Below, piece by piece: positions 49,801 through 60,370 of a DNA stretch of 64,000 nucleotides. Numbering within the stretch: the first letter of the stretch is position 1; each line of letters opens with the position of its first letter. The notes below the pieces were generated by a model, which had not been told where the DNA came from, made no database searches, and saw only the letters and a program-made list of their open reading frames with translations. This DNA is from Montifringilla adamsi (Eukaryota > Chordata > Aves > Passeriformes > Passeridae). Both the position numbers and the translations under genes were made by a program. The stretch covers positions 4,628,815-4,692,814 of the forward strand of contig JAGGNK010007448.1 in NCBI GenBank assembly GCA_017590115.1, written 5' to 3'.

Positions 49801-52800
49801 ACACACACAAAAGCAATATGAAATTGCCTGAACCTGAAGAGCAAATTTTGGCAGGGCTCTGAACAGGCCCAGGCAGCCTGGTCTGCTTCTCTTCTCTCTC
49901 AGCTGGTAGATAACACTCAGTGCACCCTCAGAATGGACAGAATTCATGGTTCATGTATGGTCCTTCCAATTTGGTCAAAAATCATTAAATATTTGCTGGG
50001 GCTTAACAAAATTAACTGTATAGAGTAGAGACATGTGGAGAGCTAGAGAAGAGATAGGAAAAGTAGTTGGGGGTTTCTTAAAAATAAAAACATATATGCC
50101 ATATCAAAAGGGAATAGAAAATCTTCTACAGCAGTGTTTGCTGGGGGTGTTGTTTGTAAGCATGTGTCAGGTTGGTACTTTTTAGTTTGAGTCTGTAAAT
50201 TGTTCATTATGGAATAAAAGGGTATGGAAAGTGTTGGACTTGTGACAGACCCAGATACCTCTGAATGTGGGGAAAAGTCAAGTCTGTGGTTTCAGTTCTG
50301 AAATGAGAGAACATGGATGGGATCCTGGATCTTCCCCTCACTGGAACATATGGCGTTGCCCAAAAAAAAGCTCAACCTACTGGAAAAAGAACTAGCAACT
50401 ATATCACAAGAAGCTGTGCAGAAGTGCTTTGTGTGTGCATTTCTTCCAGCATCCCTGCCTATGTGCAAACCACACGGGTACAATTCAGCTCCCAATAACC
50501 ATGTCTGCTACCCATCCATAAACCCACAGAGCCTGGATGCAGATGTACCCTGCTCCCAGGGCTGGCTGCAGTGCCAGGAAGCAGATGTGCTCCTCGTAGG
50601 CTTCCTTGGTTATTTAAATATCCAGAGCAAACGTGCTACTGCCCTGACACGGTTATTTCACTCTGGGCTGTTGCTTCTCTAAAATGCCAATAACAGTGCT
50701 GTGCCCTCCATCACTGGGATCATTTCCAGCAGGAGAGCAACTTAATATCCCATTGGAGCAGTTCAACAAGGGGTGTTCTAAGAAAGGAGAGGATAGGATT
50801 TTATTTTTTATTAGCTTTATGCTCTTGTCTACCTGCCTTCAGCTACACTTCAGCGTCTCTACTTCCCAAATGCTAACACTGATTAGTTCCAGAAATCCAC
50901 CCAGTTACAGAAAACTTCTGGAAAGCTGAAATTAGGCTTTTTCCCAGAAAATTGTGTTGTCTGTATTTGGAGCCCTCAGCTAAGGACCCTTCCTTTCTGT
51001 GGGCTTGTGCTCACAGGAGCAAGCTCAGAGCTACTTCTTTGAATGTTATTTATCAGTTTCAAGAGGTTCTCTTATTTTGGGGCCTTTGGCAACATCTGTC
51101 CTTCCTCTGGGTCTGTCTGCAGAGCTTTGGGGATGGAGTCTTATCAAGCCAACCCACACCTGGGGGTGCTGAGCCACTGCCACACTGAGATCACTCCTGC
51201 AGCGTTGTGGTGGCTGCTCCCAGCTCCTGTGTCACAGCACAGATTGACAGCGTCCTGGTAAACCTCAAACCAAAACTGCAACTTTCATTTTGCTGCTAAT
51301 TGTTTGGAATTCTTTGAACTCACGTCTGCGGATGGCACTTAAAACTGCCTCTGCTTGGTACACCTCATAAACAGATGGAGTGTTTGTTGACGTTTCTGTG
51401 ACAGCTTGAAAACTTGTTTCCTACCTCTGAGCTGAGCCCTTTCTGCCTTGTCCTCCATCTGCCATCTCATTTTAAAACTAGCAGAACAACTCAAGTGAAG
51501 CAATTCCGACTTTTTCCATCTGTGCACAGTTAATTAAGAGGGTAATGAGAGCTCCGAATGAACAAGCCCTGCATTAATTCAAGATATGATTAAGGGAAAC
51601 ATCTAAAAATGAAAAATATATATGTGCCTCCATACATACATTTTTTAAAAGCCTTGAGCCCCTTTTGTCTGTCCCTGTTCTTGCCAGCATTATGGTTAGG
51701 GATGATTAAAAAATAGGAAAGATGACTACAGAAAACTGAGCCTGTATTCTGAACATGAAATCTGTGTACAAGAAGCTTGAAGGTGTAGAGATTGTTGTAA
51801 CTTGAATATGTGTGAAGATGGGGCTTGATAGTGGCAGAAGAAAATGCTGCTTGTTTTTTGGGGGTCGCAAAGGTGAGTTACAGGACCAAGGCATGGAGAG
51901 AGTCACAATCCAAGGAGCTGCCCCAGCTGAAATTAAGACATATGGTTCTGTGATATTTGCTTTTGTGGCCATCCCTGCGTGCTCTCAGCCAGGCAATATG
52001 TGACTGCAGGAATACACCTCGGGAAATTCTACAACACTGTCTCAGCAGCTACTGAACTAGGAATTCCAGCCTAGGCTGGAAAATGGGGGGATATTGCCTA
52101 ATTTTGCTCTGATCAGACAAAGGAGCCCACAAAAAGCCTCACCAGAGACCCAGGAGAATGAATTGGACAGGGAGAGATGCAAAGTGTGATCCTGCAAAGT
52201 TTAAACTGGGGAGGAAGTCAGCAGCTGGAGAAGGACAGGGCTGGGATAATGTGGGAGGGGATAAAGGACAGGAAAAAGAAAGGGGCATGAAGACCTCAGA
52301 AGGAGAAAGAGGAGGAGGCTGCAGAGCAAAGCAGCAGCTCTTCCCTCTTTACCTTGTGGCTCCCTCCAGGTTTACAGCTCGCATTTTGCTTTACTGGGGC
52401 GGAAAAATGAGTGGCACTGAAGAGGCTGAGTGAATTCTTGTTTGGGTTCTTTTCCCCCCTTCCTGGTTTCTTGCAGCAGCAGGAAACACAGAAAATATTT
52501 CTAAACAAAGCTTGAAATTGGCTGTTTGCATTTTGCCTGTGAAATTTCCTGGGGCTCACAAACTGGACTCTTATCCCCGCGCTGCCAGGGAAGGCAGACG
52601 CATTAGCAGAGCTCGGTGGAGATCTTGGCTGCAGCCACCAGAAAGGAGCTGGGATTCACCTGCTGAAGGCTTTATTAATTAAAAAGCAGCCTTTTCCTGG
52701 CTGCTGGAGCTGGCTGGTGAAGCCTGTTGCCTGACAGGTGCCATGAGAAGGACCCTTTTCAGCCCACCCCGGGTGCTGCTTGCCAAGGAGGGGTGGCAGA

Positions 52801-52830
52801 CTGGGAAAGCTTCTGGCATTTTCACAGGGA
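46885..52830. other. Unassigned unique DNA
   Basis: About 5.9 kb with no recognised gene. A T/G-rich low-complexity patch lies at 48979-49020. AT-rich text with several AATAAA-like motifs occurs at 49980-50230. No frame exceeds 123 codons, and none has recognisable features. Confidence 0.5.
48979..49020 (+). repeat. T/G-rich low-complexity tract
   Basis: Runs of T broken by short runs of G (GGGG, TTTTTTT, GTTG, TTTTTT, GGGG). Similar in kind to, but shorter than, the tracts near 35.9 and 60.3 kb. Confidence 0.85.
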
Positions 52831-52869
52831 TCCCAAGGAGATTTCCCAAGGAGATCTCCCAAGGAGGCA
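52831..52869. repeat. 13-base minisatellite, three units
   Basis: Units TCCCAAGGAGATT, TCCCAAGGAGATC and TCCCAAGGAGGCA lie head to tail at 52831, 52844 and 52857. The first two differ only at the last base, and the third at its last three. Confidence 0.9.
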
Positions 52870-53019
52870 GCTGAAGTGAGGTGTCCCACAGCACATGACT
52901 GCACAGGATGGGATGGGAGCTGTCAAAATATGTATCCTCTTATTTCTAAATGATTTCCAAAGCACTGTGGGAAACAGGGCTGGAAAGGAAATCAAGATAT
53001 AATCCCCTTCCCCAAAGGA

Positions 53020-53235
53020 ACATCAAAATTGTCACTTCTGTCAAGCATTTGTCTAATCTGTACTCAGAACCTCCCTGGGTAGGGATTTCACACCCTCCCT
53101 GGGCTATCTTTTCTGGAGTTTAACTACCCTTGCTGTTAGAAAGTCTACCTTAATATCTGGTCTGGATCTCCCTGGCTGTAATTTAAGCCCATTATTCCTT
53201 GTTCTACCTGACATGGAGAGCAAATTTATTCTCCC
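53020..53235 (-). mobile_element. Old CR1 LINE fragment, reverse
   Basis: The forward strand contains 'catttgtctaatctgtactc', 'cctccctgggctatcttttc', 'gagtttaactacccttgctg' and 'aatttaagcccattattcct'. In order, these match the reverse complement of the CR1 stretch upstream of the 3' end. The copy is more diverged than those at 7208 and 22177 and lacks the 3' tail, so it is probably an older insertion. Confidence 0.85.
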
Positions 53236-55861
53236 CAAAGATGTGTGTGGAGTTCAGCCTGCCAGGGGGAGCAGGGACACAAAGGCTCATTCTGAAAGGC
53301 ACCAGTGACACATTTGTGTGCCAGGACTCCCCTTGTCCCTCCAGGTGTCCACAGCTGCGCCCCAGCACCAGAGCTGGGCTGGGTTTTGCATTCTTTTGCC
53401 ACTGGCTGGGGCAGTGTGAACCTGAATGGAGAAGGGAATTGGTCAGGGAGCTGGGGTATCATCAGCCTGATGTTCAAATGTTAGTGGGTTAATACCTCAC
53501 AGCATCTGAACAACAAAATGGACAAAAAGTTTTTCCTAAAATCTGAAGAAAATTAAATTTTTCCCCAAGATGGCAATGTGTTTGAAGTTTCCATTAAAAA
53601 TAATAAATAAATAGAATTCCCCACCTTTTTACCAGCTAAGTCTGAAACTCCTTGAAATAAGGGCTAGTAATGGAAGTGCTGACAGTATCTTAACTAAAGT
53701 AGCGTGAAAGGAGTGATATAATAGTTTATTTCAGGTAATGCCATGGTGATTTTTAATTTACATAATGTCAAAAATGCAATATGTGAACTTTCGGAGAGCA
53801 AAAAAGTGGTGATAAAAACATCTATTTATTCCTTCTGCCTCCTTGCAGAAATGAGAGAAAGAACAAAGCCACAAGGAAAAACCTCAAGGCCATGGTATTT
53901 ACATGAGGCAGAGCTACACACAATGTACCCTGGGAGTGTTTGAAAGAGAAGCTGACCCCGTATAGTTGCTCTTGTCTCAAATCATTTCCTAGTTTAATAG
54001 CTTACCATTTGCAAAATGATGTTTAGATTATTTTCACTTCCTAGCATTAAATATAGCTGGTGCACAGTGAATGTGAGTGGGTTGTGGAGGACTCCCAGGT
54101 CCCAAAGTCAATGCTCCTGCCAGTTCAGCGTGTCCTGCCTGGGGATGCACAAAGTGTGACCCAAATGGAGGGGCCTGAGGGGTGCTGCAGTTTGGGGGTT
54201 TATAGATTTGGGGGATTTTTAGGCAATTAGTCAGCGTTCTGGTGGGATTTTTTGAGAATAAGTGGTCTTCATTCCTGGAACAAGGCACCTAAGGGGTGTC
54301 CTCCACCCCCAGCAGTGCCACTGGGGTGAGCTCAGGCTCCAGAGCTGCTCTGTGTGCTCCTGAACAGGTTTCCCTGCCCATGGGAGGTTTTGCCCTGTGG
54401 TCTCAGCCAAGCCAAGGGGGACTCAGTGATCCTGAGGGTCTTTTCTGATTAAAGGGTTCTGCGTCACGTGCATGGGTGTGTGTCAAGGGGCCACTTGTTC
54501 TGCTCCCTTGAGCCAGGGGCTCTTTGGAGGACCCTGCCCACCCTAATCCCAGCCTGAGATCATCCTGGAGTCCAGCAATATTCTGTTGTCCATCCCAAAT
54601 TCTGAAATATCTCCACTGGAGTGATAAAGAGGTGGCTGTGAAGAGAGAAGGATCAACCTGCTCCTTCCCGCAGAAAATAAACAGCAGATCTGTAAAACAA
54701 TTACTGTTCAAAGAGAGCCCAGTGTCCTCCAGAGGAGCTGTTCAACCAGAATTTTAGCAACTTTGCAGTTAGCTATAACCAGTCCACTAAAATTCCAGGT
54801 TGGAGTATGTGATACTGAACCAGTCAGAGAATCTTCTGGGACTGGAGTCAACTTCTGTGGTCACTTCTTTTAGCAGAGCCCCATCAGACACTGCTTGCTT
54901 GTAGATTAATGTATTAATTTACTTTAGGAAATTTGGCTTAGAGAACATTCTGCAAATGTCTTTACACAGATAGAAAAGCCCCAGAATGTGAGGAAATGCA
55001 GGTGATGGGGGTGGCTGGCAGCTCACGGGGATGTGCAGAGTCTTCAGCTGGTACCAAGTTCTCCAAACAGAATTTTAGATTTTCAGCATTTCCAGTCCTT
55101 GTCCTCTCCCTCCTTTCAAAGGGGAAACTCCAGCTTGAGTGATTAACACAGCCCAGTGTGACACAATAGAGCTTGCAGCCACTAAAGCAGCCTAGTGTGA
55201 CAAAAAAATTCTGAGAGAAGTGAATAGAAATTCTGCATCATGAAACAATCCACAGAGGAAGAGAATCCCTTGTGACAATATTATACTTTCAATATCATTC
55301 ATAAAAATAAACCAAATAAAAGCCAATTGTAAGGTCCAGGATACCATAAAATATGAGTTTGGTTAGAGACACTTAGAAGGAAAATTTGTTTCAAATATGT
55401 GTAATCACCTTGAAGCCTCACACATTTACAGTTTTAATCTAGCACATTAGTGAGATTAGTACATGGGGTTTTTTGCAATTAAACCGCATATTTTATCACT
55501 TCTTCTACTTTCATGCTATATAAACTTGCAGGAAATTACAGGCCTATAAATATTGCCAGAGCCCTTCCTCTGTGGGAGACAGAAGAACAGAGAGACAGAA
55601 GCAGTGTGGGTGGCTGGCTCCTTTCTTCCCCTAATTGTGCCCTTAATCAATAAACCCAAAATTTTGTAGAGGCAATTGTAGGATTAGGATACACACCCAG
55701 GGAAGCTCAGAGATCCCATGGGGAGCTCTGTGCCTGCAGCCCCCAGAGCTTTCCAGAGACTTTGCAGGACGAGCTCCTGTTTGGCTGGAGAGGAAAGGGA
55801 AAGGCAAAAGTGGAATTGGCACTTTCCCAATGGCAAACTGGCTAAATCCTCTCCTGTGGCG
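53236..55861. other. Unassigned DNA, possible LTR remnant near its end
   Basis: Nothing is recognised up to about 55500. At 55510-55690 a TATA-like CTATATAAA (about 55516) is followed 140 bases later by CAATAAACCC (about 55649). This spacing is LTR-like, but no termini, partner copy or duplication supports it. Confidence 0.4.
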
Positions 55862-56514
55862 TGTCTAGGTTTGGAAAGACAGGTTTTTGCTAAGGAAGGC
55901 AGGAGCCTCCCCTGAAATGGAAAATGTAAAACCCCTCCCTCTGCATTGTTATAAATTTGAAATTAAGGGGCTCTCAGGCAAAAATATGGGAACAGGAATA
56001 ACAGTCCTTTATTAGGGAAGAAAATAAAAGGCTAAAATAGACAATGCAGTAAACTAAAACAGCACTGACAGAGTCAGAACACAACCTGACACCCTGCTGC
56101 TCAGGGTGTTGGCAGCAGTCCAGTTGGAATTCTGGCTGCAGCCCTCCTGGAGTGTCAGGTGTGGTTCTGCTGGAGCAGGGATCCTGTAGAAAGGTGTAGT
56201 CTTCCTCTGAAGATCCAGGGGAAGAGGCAGCTGCTTCTCCTCTGGGAAATCCAGTGGAGAAAGCCCTGCTGGTGTTCCAGAAACTCCAGATTATACCCAG
56301 GTAGGAATGCTTGGCTCCTCCCCTGGGCTCACATCTCCCATGGATGCTGTAGTTCTCATCAGCCATGCAGTGACATTCCATAGCCTGTTATCAGCAGATG
56401 TCCCCCCAGAGGGAGGAGTGGGTGTGGAAGAGATAAGGAAAACTGCCCACTGAACAGCAGACAACTGCCACACAGATGGCAAATAGAATCCAATCTGCTT
56501 GGCAATCCAGGACA
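55862..56514 (-). mobile_element. Songbird-type endogenous retrovirus LTR, reverse
   Basis: Read on the reverse strand, the element starts TGTCCTGGATTGCC near 56514 and ends AAACCTAGACA at 55862, so its termini are imperfect inverted repeats (TGTCCTGG / CCTAGACA). A TATA-like GGTATAATC lies near 56298-56290 and AATAAA at 56013-56008. From memory this matches an LTR that is very abundant in songbird genomes, which makes it the best clue to the host, but I do not give it a database name. No exact target-site duplication is visible at these boundaries. The 135-codon reverse frame (56381-55974) lies inside the LTR and should not be annotated as a gene. Confidence 0.82.
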
Positions 56515-58135
56515 GGTGTCAGGCTATGTGACTCCCTGAGGAAGGAGAACTTTCTGCTCCTCAGCCCTTGTATTTGCTATGTGTGAAGATGTTTTTCCTC
56601 TTCACGTGGCTGTTTCTCCCTCTCCTCCCATGCTGAGCACCAGTTTTTCCAGATCTATTCCCTGTTTCCACATTTTGCACTGCCTGTGAGCTTTCTGCCT
56701 TCCTCAGACATCCATTCCTTCTCATTGCTTGCTTTTCCTCTGAGGTGGATCCTTGTGCTGCATGGACAGTTAACACCCACACCTGCAGCTGGTTTTGCTC
56801 TTTGAGGAAGCTTTGCCTGGGTCATACCTGCTGCTGCTCAGCTCTTCCTGCTTGCACCACAGACAGGGGAAAGTTTCCCATTTGGCATCAGAAACCAAGG
56901 TTTCAGAGGATGAAGGAGCCCAGGCACCTCCCAAAATGAGCCTTTTTCTGGTCACTGACTCTCAGTGCTGTGCTGGACCACACCTGCCTGTGTGACAGAG
57001 AGGAGAGCAGCCCTGAAACCCATCCACTGAGTTGATCTGTGGCTCCTGAACTCCAGACACCATGTCAGAGCTGCCTTTCTCCTCACCCAAAGTGCTTTCA
57101 GGCATGTCAGGGGGTTGGAGCAGTTCTGCCAAGTCATGTGCTGGAAAAAGGCAGATAATCCTCTCAGCAGAAAGGGATGCAAAGAAGAAAAGGGCAGATG
57201 CCAGTATTTCCAGAGATCAAGGTAGCTCTGTTGTAGGAAAACAAATAAGGGCTGAGCTTTAGGCAAGGTTTGAGTAGCTTCAGTGCCAGCCTGGATCTCA
57301 TCCACTCAATCCAGTGCTGTTGATGCCTCCAGCATCGTAAACTCATCTCCTTAAATGTCACTTTGGAAGGTGAACAGATGGGAAGTGGAGCTAGAAATAT
57401 ATAATCACGTTAGATTTCTTTTATGAAAAATTCTCTTTTTTTGGAAAAAAAACCCCAAACTTCTTCCTTGCAAGCCTTCCTTGCATTCTCTTCTTCCCAT
57501 TGCTTTCAAGCCAACAGAGTCCTGATCTGGTGCACATAAGCAGATTTTTGTCAGTTGGAGCCAACAGCTGAAAGAAAGACCCAGCTCAGGGAGTGCTGGA
57601 CATTTCACTGGGACACCAGGAATGCTCCACCAGGCTCAGGCAGCTGGAGCTCCCAGTCTTCTCCTGAGTGCAACCTCTGAGCAGTACCAGGCTTTGTGTG
57701 TGGCTGAATCAGCATCCTGGGGAGTGAGAAAGCACCAGCAACTGAAAGCAGAGGATTCCTCCATGAACCAAGGAGGACTTGCTGCAGCATCTCCAAAATC
57801 CTGGGCAAAAATCTCTCTGTGCATTTGTGTGAGCAGCCAGGAGGTGGCTGCTTTAGGCTCGTGGCAAAGCCACTGCACGTGGATGCTGAGTCTGCAGATT
57901 TTAGGGGAAAATGGGCAGAACACAGAGACTGGGAGGCCATGGCCAAATTCCTTCACCTTACCAACCTACAACTTATCAACAACTGGCAATTGCTTTGGGC
58001 TGCTAATGCTTCAACAAACCCTCAGCTGGATAGCCTGAAAGAGGAGAGCCTCCAAGACAAACCTGCTGAGCACAGCTGGAGAGCAGCCTCTGCCCCTGCA
58101 AACAGCACTTGTGCCCCTTGCAGGGCTCCTGTGGG
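56515..58135. other. Unassigned unique DNA
   Basis: No gene was recognised. The part 57600-58140 is G+C-rich and open in several frames on both strands at once (113, 138, 106 and 106 codons), a sign of composition rather than coding. Confidence 0.5.
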
Positions 58136-58141
58136 CTGACA

Positions 58142-58475
58142 TGTCACTGGTGAGCCAGGAATGGGAAGGATAGGCAACATATACTCCATCCACGACCAGA
58201 GGCTAATAATCATATTTATTAGAACCCCATTCCTTTTTATACTCTATTCCGATACAAGTGGACCTGACTGGCCTTTAATCAACAAACCATCACCACTGGC
58301 TAATTAAGAAACCCCCCCTTTGGTAAACATCTTACAGTAAGCATCATGTAGTACGTGTTAACATGATCACAGCTGCAGTGATTAAGGATTGTTTTGATTC
58401 TTTCTCTGAGCTTCTCACAGCTTTTCCCAAAACAATGCCTGGGAAAATATCCATTTCTCTCTCTCAGCATCCACA
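58142..58475 (-). mobile_element. Solo LTR, reverse, with target-site duplication
   Basis: On the reverse strand this reads TGTGGATGCTGAG... to ...CCAGTGACA. A TATA box TATAAAAAGG (58241-58232) is followed about 15 bases later by AATAAA (58220-58215). The flanks are CTGACA (58136-58141) and TTGACA (58476-58481), a 6-base duplication with one mismatch, typical of class II ERV insertion. A related copy lies in the opposite orientation at 63246-63540. No retroviral genes adjoin it. Confidence 0.82.
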
Positions 58476-58481
58476 TTGACA

Positions 58482-60260
58482 CCAGGCCCACCTGCTGAAT
58501 TAGGGAAAAGTGGGTAGAAAAGGGAAAGCAGTGGTGGATAATGAACAAACCATTGCTCCAGGCTCTGTCTTTGCACCGTGGTTGCTCTGCCACAACAAGG
58601 TTTGCTCTGGAAGTGCCTGCCTCCCCCTGAGCCAGGGGCCCAGCAGGTTCTCACTCACCCAGTCCCAGGGTCCTGTCTGCAAGGAGATCTGCAAAGCCTT
58701 GGGACCAGGGAGGAGCAAGAGCCTCTGAGCCTGCAGAGGCAGGTGAAGAGGCACCAGGTAGGTGCAAGACCAACGTCCCCAAGTGGATTTTAGGTATTTG
58801 ACTCTTTTCTCTGGGACAAAGGCAGTCTTGTGTCCCACACAGCACTGCAAAGCACTGGCAGTTCTGGGGACAGCAGTGGAGCTCTGCAGTGACAGCTGTG
58901 GTGGTGATTTCCCTTCTACTTTCCCTTTTCCCTTCTACCAACTGCTGGAATTGCCAAAGGAGATGCTGGGAAAACAAATTTCCAGCTTTCTACTCAGCTA
59001 TATAACACAAACCCTCCCACCCCATCACAGCTTCACCTTCTTGTGCTTCCCAAGCCCTCCAGATCCACCAAGTCATGCCACTGAAACTCCCAGATGAGGG
59101 AATTGGAGGGGGGAATAAATAAATAACATCATGTGTGAAGTCCAGTGCCACTTGCAGTTTGAGCAGCAGTCTGATGTTCCACAAACCTGTGCTCAGAGGG
59201 TTTGTGGAGGGATTGGTTGGGGTGAAAGATTGGTGGCTTTTTTCTTTTTCCTCCTGATATGTGTCTCCAGAGAAATGAGTAAAACCTTACAGATGAACGT
59301 GTCACAGAAGAAAGAACATATGCTGCACATGCATCTAAATAGCATTTATCTTACTTTTCACTGACGCAGTGGTGAAATATGTTCTCTTTGCTTTCAAATT
59401 TTAGGGACAAACAGATGGTAGAAAGCTTAGTTTTGGGTATTATGTCCATCAAAATAACCTGTATTGCAAGCACCTCTTACTATAATTGGGGATTTTAGCT
59501 GCAGCAGAATCTGGACTCCAGGAAAAGTCCTTTGCAGAAGTAGTAAGTCAAAAAAAAGGGCTGAATGCTGTCCTAAAGATATATTTTTTTTTCTGAAACA
59601 CACAGTTTTGCAGTGTTATAATTAGAAATACACTCACTTTTTTTTTTTCTTGCTTTTGGTAAGGACAGAGTAAAACCCAAAGAACACAGCTCCTTCTTTG
59701 ACTCCCACCTCTCCCCCTCCCAGATTTGAACCCCCAAATGTGTTCAGTCCTCACTGTAGGAACCCATGAAAAGAGAAGGAGTCACCTAAGTTCCTTTTTC
59801 AAAAAGAAAAGCTCTACAGGCCCAGGATTTTCTCACCTATTTTATCAGTGTCTGGATATTCCCAAAACCTCTGGAATTCCCAGTGTAAAATGAGGTTGGA
59901 GGGAAGTTCTGCCCCAGGCACTGAGTGACTCCTGCTGTACTAGAGCTGTGGGAAAGGAGGGATTGCTCCTGGAAAACTGCAGCCAAGCCCTGCAAAACAA
60001 ACCCAAGCCTTTGCTTGAAGCACTGCAAAAAGGGAGAACTCGGCCCTGGAATTCAGTAAGCTGTGGAGGATGAAGGTCCTGTAAAATGTGCACATCCAGC
60101 ATGGAGGGAGCCTTGTCTGACAGGGAGGGAATGATTATCCACTGCAGGCATGTGCGTGTTCTCATTCTGCATTTATTATATATAGACAGGCAAACGCTGA
60201 AACATTCCAAAGCTGTCTTACACAATTTTAGAGGATTTTGTTTCTGGGTTTTATTTCATC
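58482..60260. other. Unassigned unique DNA
   Basis: No gene or repeat is recognised. Frames of 116, 108 and 111 codons overlap on both strands in the G+C-rich part 58500-59100. A T-run occurs at about 59639-59649. Confidence 0.5.
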
Positions 60261-60370
60261 TGGGTTTTTTGGGTTTTTTTGGTGTTGTTTTTGGGGTTTT
60301 TTTTTGTTTTGTTTTGTTTTTTTTTTTTAGTGTAGTATTTTTTTGTTGCGTGTTTTGTTTTGATTTTGGC
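60261..60370 (+). repeat. T/G-rich low-complexity tract
   Basis: Blocks of T separated by G or GGG, with TTTTG units at 60303-60320 followed by a T12 run. It is similar in composition to the tract at 35890-35992. The Phe/Val-rich frame (60086-60541) crossing it reflects composition only. Confidence 0.9.

Noticed and set aside
55974..56381. 135-codon reverse frame as a gene
   Set aside because: It lies entirely inside an LTR and ends beside its polyadenylation signal.
57600..58140. Coding region suggested by several frames over 100 codons
   Set aside because: Frames on both strands are open at once because the block is G+C-rich. None has a recognisable domain.
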